From Acidilobaceae archaeon (lineage in GTDB: Archaea > Thermoproteota > Thermoprotei_A > Sulfolobales > Acidilobaceae): 46,686 bases of DNA. The notes beneath the pieces were generated by a model. It was not told the origin of the DNA. It did not search any database and saw nothing but the letters and a program-made list of their open reading frames with translations. The stretch's first letter is position 1. Each line of letters starts with the position of its first letter. The stretch lies in NCBI GenBank assembly GCA_027082825.1, contig JALWTO010000052.1, positions 65,459 to 112,144 on the forward strand, given 5' to 3'. Shown here in pieces: positions 32,947 to 42,397 of this stretch. The translations under genes and the position numbers were made by a program.

Positions 32947-33955
32947 ATTTTCTCCCCTCTTCAACCTCTATAATAACCCTTTTACTACCTTTTATGACAC
33001 TACCCACAACAAGGCCCTCAAAACCCTCTCTTTCAACAAAAGAGAGGAGATCATCCACATTATCCTTCGAAGCAGAGAATATAAGACCTATACCCATATT
33101 AAAAACTCTATACATTTCTTCCAAAGGAACATTCCCTAGCTTTCTAATAACCTCAAAACCCTTATCATATACTCCAAGCTTTAAATATACATCCCCATCG
33201 GAAGGCAGAATTCTTCTAACCTTAGAGAATGCACCGCCCGTTATGTGTGCTGCCGCCTTAATTAAGTTGTTTCTTATAGCCTTTAGAATAAGTTCAGAAT
33301 ATATGGCTGTAGGTCTTGTTAACCATTTACCTAAATCAAAGCCATCAACAATGGCATCGAATCTTCCTAGAGTGTTCTTTAAAATTTTTCTTATAAGACT
33401 ATATCCATTTGCATGTGGCCCATTACTTCTCACACCGACAAGCACATCTCCTATATCACTCATTCCTTTGAACGTATTACTCCTCTTTCTTGTGGCAAGC
33501 ACAGTACAGACAACATCTATTCCATTAACCAAATCAGGGAGTATAGCTGTCTCTCCTCCAACCAACAGCACCTTAGATTTCTCAGATGCTTTTTTTATAC
33601 CATCGATTATCTTAGAAAAGGTTTTTGTGTCAGCACTTGGCATTGAGATATAGTCATTTAACAACATAGGCTGTGAACCTGTACATGCAACATCATTAAC
33701 GTTCATGGCAACACAATCCCAACCAGCTATATCAAGCCTGTCTAACTTCTCTAAGATAACAGTTTTTGTACCAACACCATCAATATGCATAACTAAATCC
33801 ATGTCATGTATTCTGACGGAAGAACCATAACCTTCGAACTTAACCATAATGCCTAACTTTTTTGATAACTCATCCATAATTTTATGGGCAAGTGTATGCA
33901 TTTCTCTGTGCTTCTTTAGGTCAACACCTGCTTCTGAGTAAGTCCACTCTTTCAA
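32936..33955 (-). CDS. purM: Phosphoribosylformylglycinamidine cyclo-ligase (AIR synthetase)
   Basis: A 339-residue AIR synthetase. It shows the N-terminal YSEAGVDLKKHREM, VMHIDGVGTKTVIL, the GWDCVAMNVNDVACTGSQPM block, LVGGETAILPD, and the C-terminal ATP-binding half with ITGGAFSKVRRILP. It closes the imidazole ring, converting FGAM to AIR with ATP. TTG start with GAGGTG upstream, 4 bases after the purT stop. The order T-M-P2-E-P1 follows the pathway. Confidence 0.95.
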   Translation of the reverse strand: MKEWTYSEAGVDLKKHREMHTLAHKIMDELSKKLGIMVKFEGYGSSVRIHDMDLVMHIDGVGTKTVILEKLDRLDIAGWDCVAMNVNDVACTGSQPMLLNDYISMPSADTKTFSKIIDGIKKASEKSKVLLVGGETAILPDLVNGIDVVCTVLATRKRSNTFKGMSDIGDVLVGVRSNGPHANGYSLIRKILKNTLGRFDAIVDGFDLGKWLTRPTAIYSELILKAIRNNLIKAAAHITGGAFSKVRRILPSDGDVYLKLGVYDKGFEVIRKLGNVPLEEMYRVFNMGIGLIFSASKDNVDDLLSFVEREGFEGLVVGSVIKGSKRVIIEVEEGRKFEL

Positions 33956-33959
33956 AGAA

Positions 33960-35195
33960 TCACCTCAGAGGTACTATCTTTAACATACTTGCAGCTAAGC
34001 TTACCTTATGTCTGGCCTTACTAGGAGTTTCTGCCCTTGCTAAAATTACAGCCATTCTTCTTCCAGGATATGTAGAAGGTTTACCAAACCATCTCACATT
34101 AACCCCTGGTATCTTTAATGTATCATAAACTCCCTCTAGATTTGGATACCAAGAGTTCTTAAGATCTGTATACACAGCATATGTTGCTGCAGGAGTAACT
34201 ACCTTAACCTCAGGGATTGGCAAACCTATTGTAGCTCTTACATGTATTGCAAACTCGCTCAGATCCTGGCTGAGCAAAGTAACCATTCCTGTATCGTGAG
34301 GCCTTGGGGCCACTTCACTGAAAAGAAGCCTTCCATCTTTCGTCAAAAGAAGTTCTATGGCATAAATTCCTAAACCACCTAGTCCCTCAGCGACCTTTAA
34401 GCCTAACTCTTTACATCTTTTTAGAAGTCCTGCATCTCTCTCTGAAGGTTGCCATGACTCTATATAATGGAATTCACCATGTCTCCAGTGCTCAATAGGC
34501 TCTATCACATTAGTCTTGATACCCTCTTCAGAGACCCACCTATATGCAAGTACTGTGAATTCTGTCTCCAGGCCCACAAACTCTTCAACTATAATTCTTC
34601 TACTATCTCCTCTAGCATGCTTTATTGATTCTCTATATGCCTCTATTATCTCATTTTTCGGCTTAGACTCCATGATCCTCACATGACCGTGTCCACTACT
34701 ACTCATTTCTGGCTTCATTAAGCATGGATATCCAACTCTTTCACATGCTTCATAGGCTTCCTCTTCATTTGAAGCAAACTTGTATTTAGTTGTTGGTAGG
34801 CCCAACCTTTCAGCGGCAAACTTCCTCAATTCTATTCTGTTCATAGTTATAGCTACTGCATCTGCATTAGGTATTATATTATACCCTTCTTCCTCAAGGT
34901 CTTTTAATGCATCAGTATTAATCGCCTCAATCTCAGGTATAATAGCTATAGGGTCTTCTCTGTGAACTATTTTAATTAATGCATCATAATCAAGCATATT
35001 AATGACATAATACCTATGTGCGACCTGCATTGCAGGTGCCATATGATATCTATCAACAACTATTGTTTCTAAACCCAATCTCTGTGCTTCTATAATAACT
35101 TCCTTGCCGAGTTCGCCACCTCCAAGAAGAAGTATCTTTGCTGATCTAGGACCTAATGGACTCGGAAGAACCCCAAGCCTCCTACCCTTTACCAC
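33960..35195 (-). CDS. purT: Formate-dependent GAR transformylase PurT
   Basis: A 411-residue ATP-grasp enzyme that forms formylglycinamide ribonucleotide from GAR, formate and ATP. ILLLGGGELGKEVIIEAQRL, VDRYHMAPAMQVAHRYYVIN, PEIEAINTDAL, MKPEMSSSGHGHV and EVAPRPHDTGMVTL are the classic PurT blocks. GTG start with GAGGAGG 10 bases upstream. Its presence instead of the folate-dependent PurN, together with PurP instead of PurH transformylase, shows that this pathway takes both one-carbon units from formate. Confidence 0.95.
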   Translation of the reverse strand: MVKGRRLGVLPSPLGPRSAKILLLGGGELGKEVIIEAQRLGLETIVVDRYHMAPAMQVAHRYYVINMLDYDALIKIVHREDPIAIIPEIEAINTDALKDLEEEGYNIIPNADAVAITMNRIELRKFAAERLGLPTTKYKFASNEEEAYEACERVGYPCLMKPEMSSSGHGHVRIMESKPKNEIIEAYRESIKHARGDSRRIIVEEFVGLETEFTVLAYRWVSEEGIKTNVIEPIEHWRHGEFHYIESWQPSERDAGLLKRCKELGLKVAEGLGGLGIYAIELLLTKDGRLLFSEVAPRPHDTGMVTLLSQDLSEFAIHVRATIGLPIPEVKVVTPAATYAVYTDLKNSWYPNLEGVYDTLKIPGVNVRWFGKPSTYPGRRMAVILARAETPSKARHKVSLAASMLKIVPLR

Positions 35196-35210
35196 AGGAA
35201 ACCAACCTCC

Positions 35211-36719
35211 TCAAGATGATAAACTTTTGGATGAAGAATAATCAAAAAACACGAGACCTTTCCCAGGTATCCAATCATAAACCATAAGCAATCCTTTAGC
35301 CCTTCTTCTAGTATATGCAAGCCTTGCAAGCCTTGCTTTCCTCAGTCTTATTTTTATATGACTGTGAGCTCCTATATCCCATCTATGAATTAGCCTATAA
35401 CCGTCGTAAGTAGATACATAATTTATCGCCTTCTCAGCAAGAGCAGATGCATCCTCGAAACCTTTTTCACTAGAGCAAACAATCTCAAGTGCCCTTGAAC
35501 CTGTTGTCAGAAGCTCTCCATCTACTAGATTAACTCCTCCATAAAGTATTTCACAACCTAACTTTCTGATCTCTCCTTCGTTTACTGAGATAGGATGTCC
35601 TTTAGCCTTTTCTCTTTCAAGTGGATAGCCTTCAGGAGCTATAGCTTTGTTGACAACGTAAATATTATCATTTATCTCTAGCTTGTACGACGAAAGTTTT
35701 CCTCTAGCAGCACTATCAAGCAGTTCTAAGAAGTCACTTTTTATCATGAACAAAAGGTTTCCTATTTCAGGATCCCCGAACCTTGCATAGTATTCTATAA
35801 GTGTAGGTCCCCAAAAGCTCGTTAGCATCATCTGACCACTTATAGCCCCTACATACTTTTCCTTTAATTCATTAAGAAGAGACTTTATAGTCATCTTAAC
35901 GATTTTTGTACTTTCTTTAAATTCCTCCTCTGTTATGAATGGAAGTACGAAAGAAGGACCACTTATTGAACCCATACCTCCTGTTTCAGGACCTAAATCC
36001 CATGGATAAAGATGAGGATGATCTTCAACTACAGGTAAGGATATGAGAGTATTCCCATCTGTAACGGTCATTAATGTGTATTCTACCCCTTCTACCCTCT
36101 CCTCAACAATAATAGAACTCTCTATATCTTTATATTTTCTCATTATCATCTCGGCTAATCTCTTTGTGTAAGTTGCTGCTGCCTCTCTGGCTATTCTTGA
36201 AAGATGCTCAGCTGTCTCACCAAAGACCCTAACTCCTCTTCCCCCAGCCTGTCTTGCAGGCTTTACCACAGAATCGCCTGAAGCCTTTGCGTATTCAGCA
36301 GCCTCTTCAGGATCTGTAAAGGTTTTATATCTAAGTCTTCCAGGTATCTTGTATTTCCACATAAGGTTCCTTGCAAATCCTTTATCTTTTTCAATAAGCG
36401 AGGTTCTAGAACTTGGACCAAACACAACAAAACCATCATTCCTCAGAACATCAGTAACCCTGCTAAAGAGAGGTTCCTCGGGCCCTATGATAATGAGATC
36501 AGGAGATATCTCTTTGGCTGCCTTTAATACATCTTCAGGATTTGTGGGTTTTCCTCTTAAGTATTTTCCTCCAGAGCTTTTGCAGAGCCTTAAAATACCA
36601 GGATTTATATTTGAAGAAACTACAAAAATTCTAGGCTCAAGCCTACTTTTTGAGACTAGAAGTGTCAATGCATGCTCTCTAGCCCCACCACCAACTATTA
36701 ATACCCTAAATTTACTCAA
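35211..36719 (-). CDS. purD: Phosphoribosylamine-glycine ligase (GAR synthetase)
   Basis: About 502 residues; the ATP-grasp plan is intact. VLIVGGGAREHAL at the N-terminus, IIIGPEEPLFSRV, VVKPARQAGGRGVRV (ATP loop), VEERVEGVEYTLM, GPETGGMGSISGPSFV and IEYYARFGDPE. It joins phosphoribosylamine to glycine. The C-terminal tail (RRAKGLLMVYDWIPGKGLVF) is longer than in bacterial PurD. TTG at 36719 overlaps the preceding stop as TTGA and has GGAGGTG at 9 bases; an in-frame ATG at 36740 lies inside the upstream gene. Confidence 0.95.
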   Translation of the reverse strand: MSKFRVLIVGGGAREHALTLLVSKSRLEPRIFVVSSNINPGILRLCKSSGGKYLRGKPTNPEDVLKAAKEISPDLIIIGPEEPLFSRVTDVLRNDGFVVFGPSSRTSLIEKDKGFARNLMWKYKIPGRLRYKTFTDPEEAAEYAKASGDSVVKPARQAGGRGVRVFGETAEHLSRIAREAAATYTKRLAEMIMRKYKDIESSIIVEERVEGVEYTLMTVTDGNTLISLPVVEDHPHLYPWDLGPETGGMGSISGPSFVLPFITEEEFKESTKIVKMTIKSLLNELKEKYVGAISGQMMLTSFWGPTLIEYYARFGDPEIGNLLFMIKSDFLELLDSAARGKLSSYKLEINDNIYVVNKAIAPEGYPLEREKAKGHPISVNEGEIRKLGCEILYGGVNLVDGELLTTGSRALEIVCSSEKGFEDASALAEKAINYVSTYDGYRLIHRWDIGAHSHIKIRLRKARLARLAYTRRRAKGLLMVYDWIPGKGLVFFDYSSSKSLSS

Positions 36720-37939
36720 GAACTCATACACCTCCTGCATGGATCTATTCCAAAAGACCTCAAATACTCTAAGGCATCATCCAAAGAAAGCCATATCAAA
36801 TCATCTACATCAAGGGCTCTTTTTATCTTCTCATCATCAAGGACCCTAGCTATGAGAGTGTTTGGATCTATATTATTGACTCCATAAGGACAGGCATTTA
36901 TTATCTTAGGACTAGATACTATTACATGTACCTCTTTAACAGCTTGAGTCCTTCTAAGTTTATGAACTACGGTCTTCAATGTCAAGCCTGTAACCACACT
37001 ATCATCGACTATTGCTATAGACTTACCCTCGAAGACGTTTGGAACAGGATTTAACTTGAGACTTAGAGCCATGAGGCGTTCTTCTTGAGAAAGTGGGGCT
37101 ATAGCTGTTCTCATTCTTCCTACAGTAGAAACAAAGGCTAACTCAAGAGGAACATTTCTTTCCTCAGCATATCCTAAAGCATATGGCAAGGCAGTTTCTG
37201 GAACACCAACTACCACATCAATATGAGTACTATTATGTCTCCTTGCTACTTTTGCCCCCATGGTCTTTCTAAAAAGGTAGACATTAATTCCATCAACATA
37301 ACTATCAGGCCTAGCAAGATATATATATTCAAAAAGTGATGTGGTTCTTTTTCCTCCTTCGAGAACATAACTTTCCAGAAAAGTTCTCGAACCATATACA
37401 ACTTCACCTGGCCTTAGATCATGCCTATACTCTCCTCCCATAAGAGTTATTGGAGCAGTCTCTGTAGCAAAATACACTGATTCAAACCCATATCCACCTA
37501 ATGAAAGAGGTCTAATACCATTTCTGCCTCTATAGGCTATAAACTCACCATCACTTGTAAGCCCAACAAATGCACATGAATCCATGCTTTCCTTGGAAAT
37601 AACTTCAGAAGATGCCTCATCTATTTTCTTAAATGAGGCCAAAATCTTGGCCACTCTTTCAGGATCACAAAGACCCTCAGAAACCACAGCTACTTTTTTA
37701 GTGTTTCCTGATGCTAGACCCAAGGAAGCCATAGGCTCAATACCAGCTATCACTGCATATCCTTTTGGCAACGACCATTTTTCAGACCAAGGGTTAATCC
37801 TACCAATTTCTATTCCGTTACCATTTAGAACAGCATAACTAGCTCTATAACCTCTATGCCTAAGTCCCATAATGCCATAATACGAATACTTTCCCGAGTC
37901 CTGATCTGTTTCAAAGAAGAAAGTTAAAAGAATACCCAC
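36716..37939 (-). CDS. PurF paralogue lacking the glutaminase cysteine
   Basis: About 407 residues, homologous to amidophosphoribosyltransferase over its whole length (RHRGYRASYA, FVGLTSDGEFIAYRGRNGIR, EYIYLARPDSYVDGINVY, VGVPETALPYALGYA, IAIVDDSVVTGLTLKTVV). With GTG at 37939 (GGAGGTG five bases before) it begins Met-Gly-Ile, so the catalytic Cys2 of PurF is missing. The glutaminase residues are also lost: RYSTSG aligns with EPMAS and FNGN with SEGL. The PRPP loop VDDSIVRGDT is changed to VDDSVVTGLT. It directly follows true purF (6-base gap), suggesting a partner or regulatory subunit, or an ammonia-using enzyme; this is untested inference. Confidence 0.85.
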   Translation of the reverse strand: MGILLTFFFETDQDSGKYSYYGIMGLRHRGYRASYAVLNGNGIEIGRINPWSEKWSLPKGYAVIAGIEPMASLGLASGNTKKVAVVSEGLCDPERVAKILASFKKIDEASSEVISKESMDSCAFVGLTSDGEFIAYRGRNGIRPLSLGGYGFESVYFATETAPITLMGGEYRHDLRPGEVVYGSRTFLESYVLEGGKRTTSLFEYIYLARPDSYVDGINVYLFRKTMGAKVARRHNSTHIDVVVGVPETALPYALGYAEERNVPLELAFVSTVGRMRTAIAPLSQEERLMALSLKLNPVPNVFEGKSIAIVDDSVVTGLTLKTVVHKLRRTQAVKEVHVIVSSPKIINACPYGVNNIDPNTLIARVLDDEKIKRALDVDDLIWLSLDDALEYLRSFGIDPCRRCMSS

Positions 37940-37944
37940 TGAAA

Positions 37945-39297
37945 TCACCTCCTACCTCTTGAAAAAAGAACCTCGAGCATATCAACTCTTATTTTAATCG
38001 GATAAAGAGAGGTAAAACATCCTAAACAGAGAGGCTTTCCTACAGAGTCCTTAATGTCTTTAACTGTGTTATAAATAAGAGTATCAGCGCCTATGTATCT
38101 TCTAATCTCCTCTATAGACTTTGAATATGCTATGAGTTCTTCTCTTGTTGGCATGTCTATACCAAAAAAGCAAGGCGAAACTATAGGCGGAGCTGCACTC
38201 CTGAGATGGACTTCCTTAGCTCCTGCATTTCTCAGCAATCTAACTAAATGCCTAGAAGTGTCACCTCTGACTATTGAGTCATCAACAAGTATGATTTTTC
38301 TGTCCCTGACACTTTCCTTCATAACCTGGAACTTCTTTAATAATACCTTTCTTCTTATTGTGGGGGCTGAAATGAATGCCCTCCCAGAAAATCTATTTCT
38401 ATAAATTACCTCATCTAGAGGTAAACCCCTTCTTATTGCATAGCCTATCGCAGCACTTCTCCCACTATCAGGAACTGGAGCAACTAAATCTGCTTCAACA
38501 TAATCTTTTTCAGCAAGCTTTGATCCCATTCTTTTTCTAGCCTCATGGGCATTTATTCCTTCGAAGAAGCTATCGGGCCTAAGAAAATATATGTATTCAA
38601 AGGCACAATAGGCTGGATCGAGAGTTTTTCCAAGAATTTCCTTAGAACAAGAGCCCAACTCTTGACAATAAATTAGATTATTTCTCTCTAGCTCTTTCCA
38701 TCCAAGACCTAAGGCTGAAAGACCGGCTGTCTCAGATGAGACAGCCAAATATTCATCTCCTAAGGAATAGGCAAGAGGTCTTATCCCCCTAGGATCTCTG
38801 GCAACCAAAATCTCTCCTCTTGAAGAAATAGCAACAAGACTATAAGAACCCTTAAGGATAGAAGAAATGTCTCTTATCGCATCGGCTAGATTGCCATGTT
38901 CCTCATATAATTCTTCTAAAATATCCACAAACGCCTTAGCATCCCAAACATAATTTTTCTTCCCCAAAAAAATAGTTGCTGCTTCTCTAAAGTTTATTAT
39001 ATTGCCATTGAAAGCTAATATTATCTTCTTGTTCCTTCCAACAACAGGCTGGTAAATCCCAGCATATGACCCACTTGTAGAATATCTCACGTGGCCAATA
39101 GCCAATCTAGCTTTATTATCAAGCTTTGAAGGATTTATTGCATTCCATACAAAACCTGAACCTCCTGCTATTTTTAACTTGCCGTTTCTAAGAAATGCTA
39201 TGCCCGCTGCATCATGGCCTCTATGTTGTATCTCTAAAAGAATTTCATATGTCATCTCAGAGGCGTTTTCACCAAACCAAGCAGAAATTCCACACAA
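37945..39297 (-). CDS. purF: Amidophosphoribosyltransferase PurF
   Basis: A 450-residue Ntn-type enzyme that commits PRPP to purines. The TTG start is followed directly by the nucleophile (MCGISAWFG, C2), with no propeptide. The glutaminase site is intact (R71YSTSG, FNGNI with N97 to N99). The transferase domain has VDDSIVRGDTSRHL as the PRPP loop, and a PLCLGCFTSLYP cysteine pair at the C-terminus together with PCFFGID could hold an iron-sulfur cluster as in some PurF enzymes. It lies 11 bases after purL, with GGTGG before the start. Confidence 0.95.
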   Translation of the reverse strand: MCGISAWFGENASEMTYEILLEIQHRGHDAAGIAFLRNGKLKIAGGSGFVWNAINPSKLDNKARLAIGHVRYSTSGSYAGIYQPVVGRNKKIILAFNGNIINFREAATIFLGKKNYVWDAKAFVDILEELYEEHGNLADAIRDISSILKGSYSLVAISSRGEILVARDPRGIRPLAYSLGDEYLAVSSETAGLSALGLGWKELERNNLIYCQELGSCSKEILGKTLDPAYCAFEYIYFLRPDSFFEGINAHEARKRMGSKLAEKDYVEADLVAPVPDSGRSAAIGYAIRRGLPLDEVIYRNRFSGRAFISAPTIRRKVLLKKFQVMKESVRDRKIILVDDSIVRGDTSRHLVRLLRNAGAKEVHLRSAAPPIVSPCFFGIDMPTREELIAYSKSIEEIRRYIGADTLIYNTVKDIKDSVGKPLCLGCFTSLYPIKIRVDMLEVLFSRGRR

Positions 39298-39308
39298 GAG
39301 TTTCCACC

Positions 39309-41471
39309 CTAAAGAGTTTTCTCCAAAGCTTCAAGGGACTCAGAAACTTTACTAAGGTCTAGTCTGATAACTTCTTTACCGTTATGTTGCACCCTAATGG
39401 TCTTCTCATTCCTAAGTGTATGCCCAATTACTGATGCCTTCAGCTTATAGCTCTGAGCCAGAGACAAGAACTCCTGAAGACTCTCAGGCTTTACTTCATA
39501 GAGAATCCTGGCCTGTGATTCAGAGAAAAGAGCCTCAAAAGGACTACACTCACAAATTGCCAAAGAGTTAAGAGTAATGCCAACATTTCCCCAATACGCC
39601 ATCTTAGAAACTGTAACTGCAATCCCTCCTATGGACACAGAGTGTGCTGCATATGCAAGTTCCTTCTCTGAGACCTTCTTTGCGAAACTTGCTAGTTTCT
39701 TTTCTGTATCGGCCCTAAATACTGGAGGTCTTCCATATACGTCCCCCAAGATTACTTCCTGAACCTCACTCCCTCCTAGCTCAGGTTCGGTCTTTCCAAT
39801 AAGAACAAGAGGTGAATCGCCTACAGGAACTACACCTAAAGCTTTGGTTATATTCTCTATCTTACCTATAACCATAATACTTGTAACAGGGTCTATCATA
39901 GAACCTTTCTCATCTTCATTATACAGGCTAACGTTACCCCCAATAATAGGTAGGTTGAGAATTTCAGATGCATAAGCTAACCCCTCAATCATCTTAACTG
40001 TATAATAATGTTGGTTAGGTTTTTCAGGGTTCCCAGAATTGATATTGTCAAGAGCAGCCAAAGGAGCTGCACCTACAGCAGACACCCTTCTATATGCATC
40101 ACCTAACGAAAGAGCTGCTCCAGTAAAGGGATCTAGCTTTACGTATCTAGGATTTCCTCTAACAGAGACTGCAAACCCTCTTTTGCTTCCATCTCTTAAC
40201 CAAATAACAGCTGAATCCCCATAACCAGGTGGCAGAACTGTCCTTCCTCCTACACCCCAGTCATATTGCTCATAAACTGCTTTTTTTAAAGAGACCCTTG
40301 GTGAAGAGAGAACACTAATCAAGGTCTTTTCTATATCTACGTCAGTAGGAAAAGGCACTTCAAAAGAAGATACTGGTGCTGAAACCTTTCTAGAAATTCT
40401 AGGTGGAGAGACCGCCAACTCTACAGGAATATCAACGACTGACCTGTTCTTAAAGAACATTTTAACCCTTTTCTCTGAACTGAAGTGACCGATAATACTG
40501 TACTCAATTTCATATTTGTCGAATATTTTGAAAAGCTCATTTAATCTATTGCTATCCTTAGGGATAACTATCATTCTTTCTTGACTCTCTGAAGCAAGAA
40601 TTTCAAATGGCTCTAAATCTGGTTCTCTGAGATGAACTTTATCAAGATAAACTGTTACCCCTACTTTGTTCTGTGCTGCTGTCTCAACAATTGCTGTACC
40701 AAGCCCTCCGCCTCCTAGGTCCTTTACGTGTGAAAGCAAGTTCTTATCAAAAGCATCAAGAAGTGCATCAATTATCAATTTTTCTATAAACGGATTACCA
40801 ACTTGTATCGCAGCTATATCCTTTTCGTCTAGAGGCTTACTAGCAAAACTACTTCCTAAGAAACCATCTCTACCAGTAGTATTCCCCAACAGAACTATTG
40901 GATCTCCAGGTTTAACTTTTCCTGAAAGAATTCTTTCTGGCTTAGTTAGACCAATGCATGCCACATTAACGAGTGGCTGTTTTTCATAAGACTTAGAAAA
41001 CCAAGTAAGGCCTGTGGCTGTTGGTATTCCCAGTCTGTTTCCATAGTCACCTATTCCCTTTACTATGTTTGTTGCAAGCCACTGCGAGTGCCTGGTCTTT
41101 AGACTACCCATATAGAGAGCATCAACTAGAAGAATAGGTTTGGCACCTAGACTTAGGACATCCCTAACTATTCCACCAACCCCAGTTGCTGCACCATTAT
41201 ATGGATCTACAGCTGAAGGATGATTATGACTTTCAATCCTTGCAACAAGTGCCACATCTTCAAAGAGCTTAATTGCTCCAGCATCCCTTCCAGGACCTAT
41301 TAAAACCCAGGGAGCTATTGTCTTAAGTTTTTTCAGATGTTCCTTTGTACTCTTATAGCTACAATGTTCGCTCCATTCAGCCTCAAGAAGTATAAGCTCT
41401 TCTTTGGTTAGTTTTCTTCCTAAAACTTTCTGAGCATATTCTATCTCAAAGCTAGTAAGTGGCACTACCAC
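39309..41471 (-). CDS. purL: FGAM synthase large subunit PurL
   Basis: A 720-residue small-type PurL, the ATP-dependent synthase subunit. The N-terminus has LEAEWSEHCSYKSTKEHL; RIESHNHPSAVDPYNGAATG, VKDLGGGGLGTAIVE and ASESQERMIVI are the first-half blocks, and a repeated half follows with GGNVSLYNED. With PurQ (glutaminase) and PurS it converts FGAR to FGAM. GTG start overlapping the purQ stop. Full length and intact. Confidence 0.96.
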   Translation of the reverse strand: MVVPLTSFEIEYAQKVLGRKLTKEELILLEAEWSEHCSYKSTKEHLKKLKTIAPWVLIGPGRDAGAIKLFEDVALVARIESHNHPSAVDPYNGAATGVGGIVRDVLSLGAKPILLVDALYMGSLKTRHSQWLATNIVKGIGDYGNRLGIPTATGLTWFSKSYEKQPLVNVACIGLTKPERILSGKVKPGDPIVLLGNTTGRDGFLGSSFASKPLDEKDIAAIQVGNPFIEKLIIDALLDAFDKNLLSHVKDLGGGGLGTAIVETAAQNKVGVTVYLDKVHLREPDLEPFEILASESQERMIVIPKDSNRLNELFKIFDKYEIEYSIIGHFSSEKRVKMFFKNRSVVDIPVELAVSPPRISRKVSAPVSSFEVPFPTDVDIEKTLISVLSSPRVSLKKAVYEQYDWGVGGRTVLPPGYGDSAVIWLRDGSKRGFAVSVRGNPRYVKLDPFTGAALSLGDAYRRVSAVGAAPLAALDNINSGNPEKPNQHYYTVKMIEGLAYASEILNLPIIGGNVSLYNEDEKGSMIDPVTSIMVIGKIENITKALGVVPVGDSPLVLIGKTEPELGGSEVQEVILGDVYGRPPVFRADTEKKLASFAKKVSEKELAYAAHSVSIGGIAVTVSKMAYWGNVGITLNSLAICECSPFEALFSESQARILYEVKPESLQEFLSLAQSYKLKASVIGHTLRNEKTIRVQHNGKEVIRLDLSKVSESLEALEKTL

Positions 41472-42139
41472 CCCCTCTTCAAGGAAACACCTAAACCTTC
41501 GAAGATCTTTCTTCCACCTGGTTCAAATCCTCTTGGTGACTGCCATGGGAAAGAAGCTCTTTCAGGGTGTGGCATTAATCCTAAAACAATACCATCTTTT
41601 TCTGCTACACCAGCTATTGATCTTATGCTTCCATTGGGATTTTCTATATATTCCATCCAAGGTTTCTTAATAACGTTTTCAGGGCTATCTGTAAAATAAC
41701 GGCCTTCTGCATGCGCTATAGGCATTGAAAGAACGGCTCCTTCTTCAATAAGAGAGAGCCAGGGTCCTTTAGGGTTATGAACTTTAACTCTAATCCACCT
41801 GGCTATAAATTTGGCACTTTCGTTATAGAGAAGATTTCCAGGAAGTATACCAATTTCTGTTAATATCTGAAAACCATTACATATACCTAAAATAGGTATA
41901 TCATTTTCGAAAGCTTTTTCAATCTCATTACTGGCCTTGCTCCATGATGCTATAAGACCTGCATGACCATAATCTCCATAACTGAAGCCCCCAGGCAATA
42001 TTATTGCATCCCATTCATCCATCTTAAATTCTGAGTGCCATACTATTCTTCCATCAAGCTTAGAGGCATTCCTTATGGCATAAAGTGTTTCCTCCTCACA
42101 ATTAGTACCAGGATACTTTATTATTGCAACTCTAGACAA
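41465..42139 (-). CDS. purQ: FGAM synthase glutaminase subunit PurQ
   Basis: A 224-residue class I glutamine amidotransferase. VAIIKYPGTNCEEE at the N-terminus, ILPGGFSYGDYGHAGLIA (oxyanion region), the nucleophile in ILGICNGFQIL, and the partner His/Glu in LMPHPERAS. It supplies ammonia to PurL. TTG start overlapping the purS stop by eight bases; it overlaps purL by seven bases at the other end. Confidence 0.95.
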   Translation of the reverse strand: MSRVAIIKYPGTNCEEETLYAIRNASKLDGRIVWHSEFKMDEWDAIILPGGFSYGDYGHAGLIASWSKASNEIEKAFENDIPILGICNGFQILTEIGILPGNLLYNESAKFIARWIRVKVHNPKGPWLSLIEEGAVLSMPIAHAEGRYFTDSPENVIKKPWMEYIENPNGSIRSIAGVAEKDGIVLGLMPHPERASFPWQSPRGFEPGGRKIFEGLGVSLKRGW

Positions 42140-42386
42140 TACTTATCACCATTATATCATGGACATTAGGATTATGGAGCTTTGTCTCGAAGGCTATTTT
42201 TTTGATTTTTTCTGAAGCCTCTTCTTTGTCTTTAGCCTCAATATCAAAAAAGAATGCTTTTCCAACCCTTACTTTGATAACTTCCTTATATCCTAGTGAT
42301 TTTAGTTCATGTGCTATGGTCTCACCTTCAGGGTCCCTAGCTGAGGCCTTATACGAGACAATCAAAAGTATTTTATAAATGGACAA
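42132..42386 (-). CDS. purS: FGAM synthase subunit PurS
   Basis: An 84-residue PurS: ILLIVSYKASARDPEGETIA, then VRVGKAFFFDIEAKDKEEAS. It forms the small dimer that assembles PurL and PurQ. TTG start after GGTGTGAG, 11 bases downstream of purC. Normal length for the family. Confidence 0.93.
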   Translation of the reverse strand: MSIYKILLIVSYKASARDPEGETIAHELKSLGYKEVIKVRVGKAFFFDIEAKDKEEASEKIKKIAFETKLHNPNVHDIMVISIV

Positions 42387-42397
42387 AGCTCACACCT

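Noticed and set aside
32994-33653. 219-residue plus-strand open frame
   Set aside because: It is the shadow of purM, which has all conserved blocks on the minus strand.
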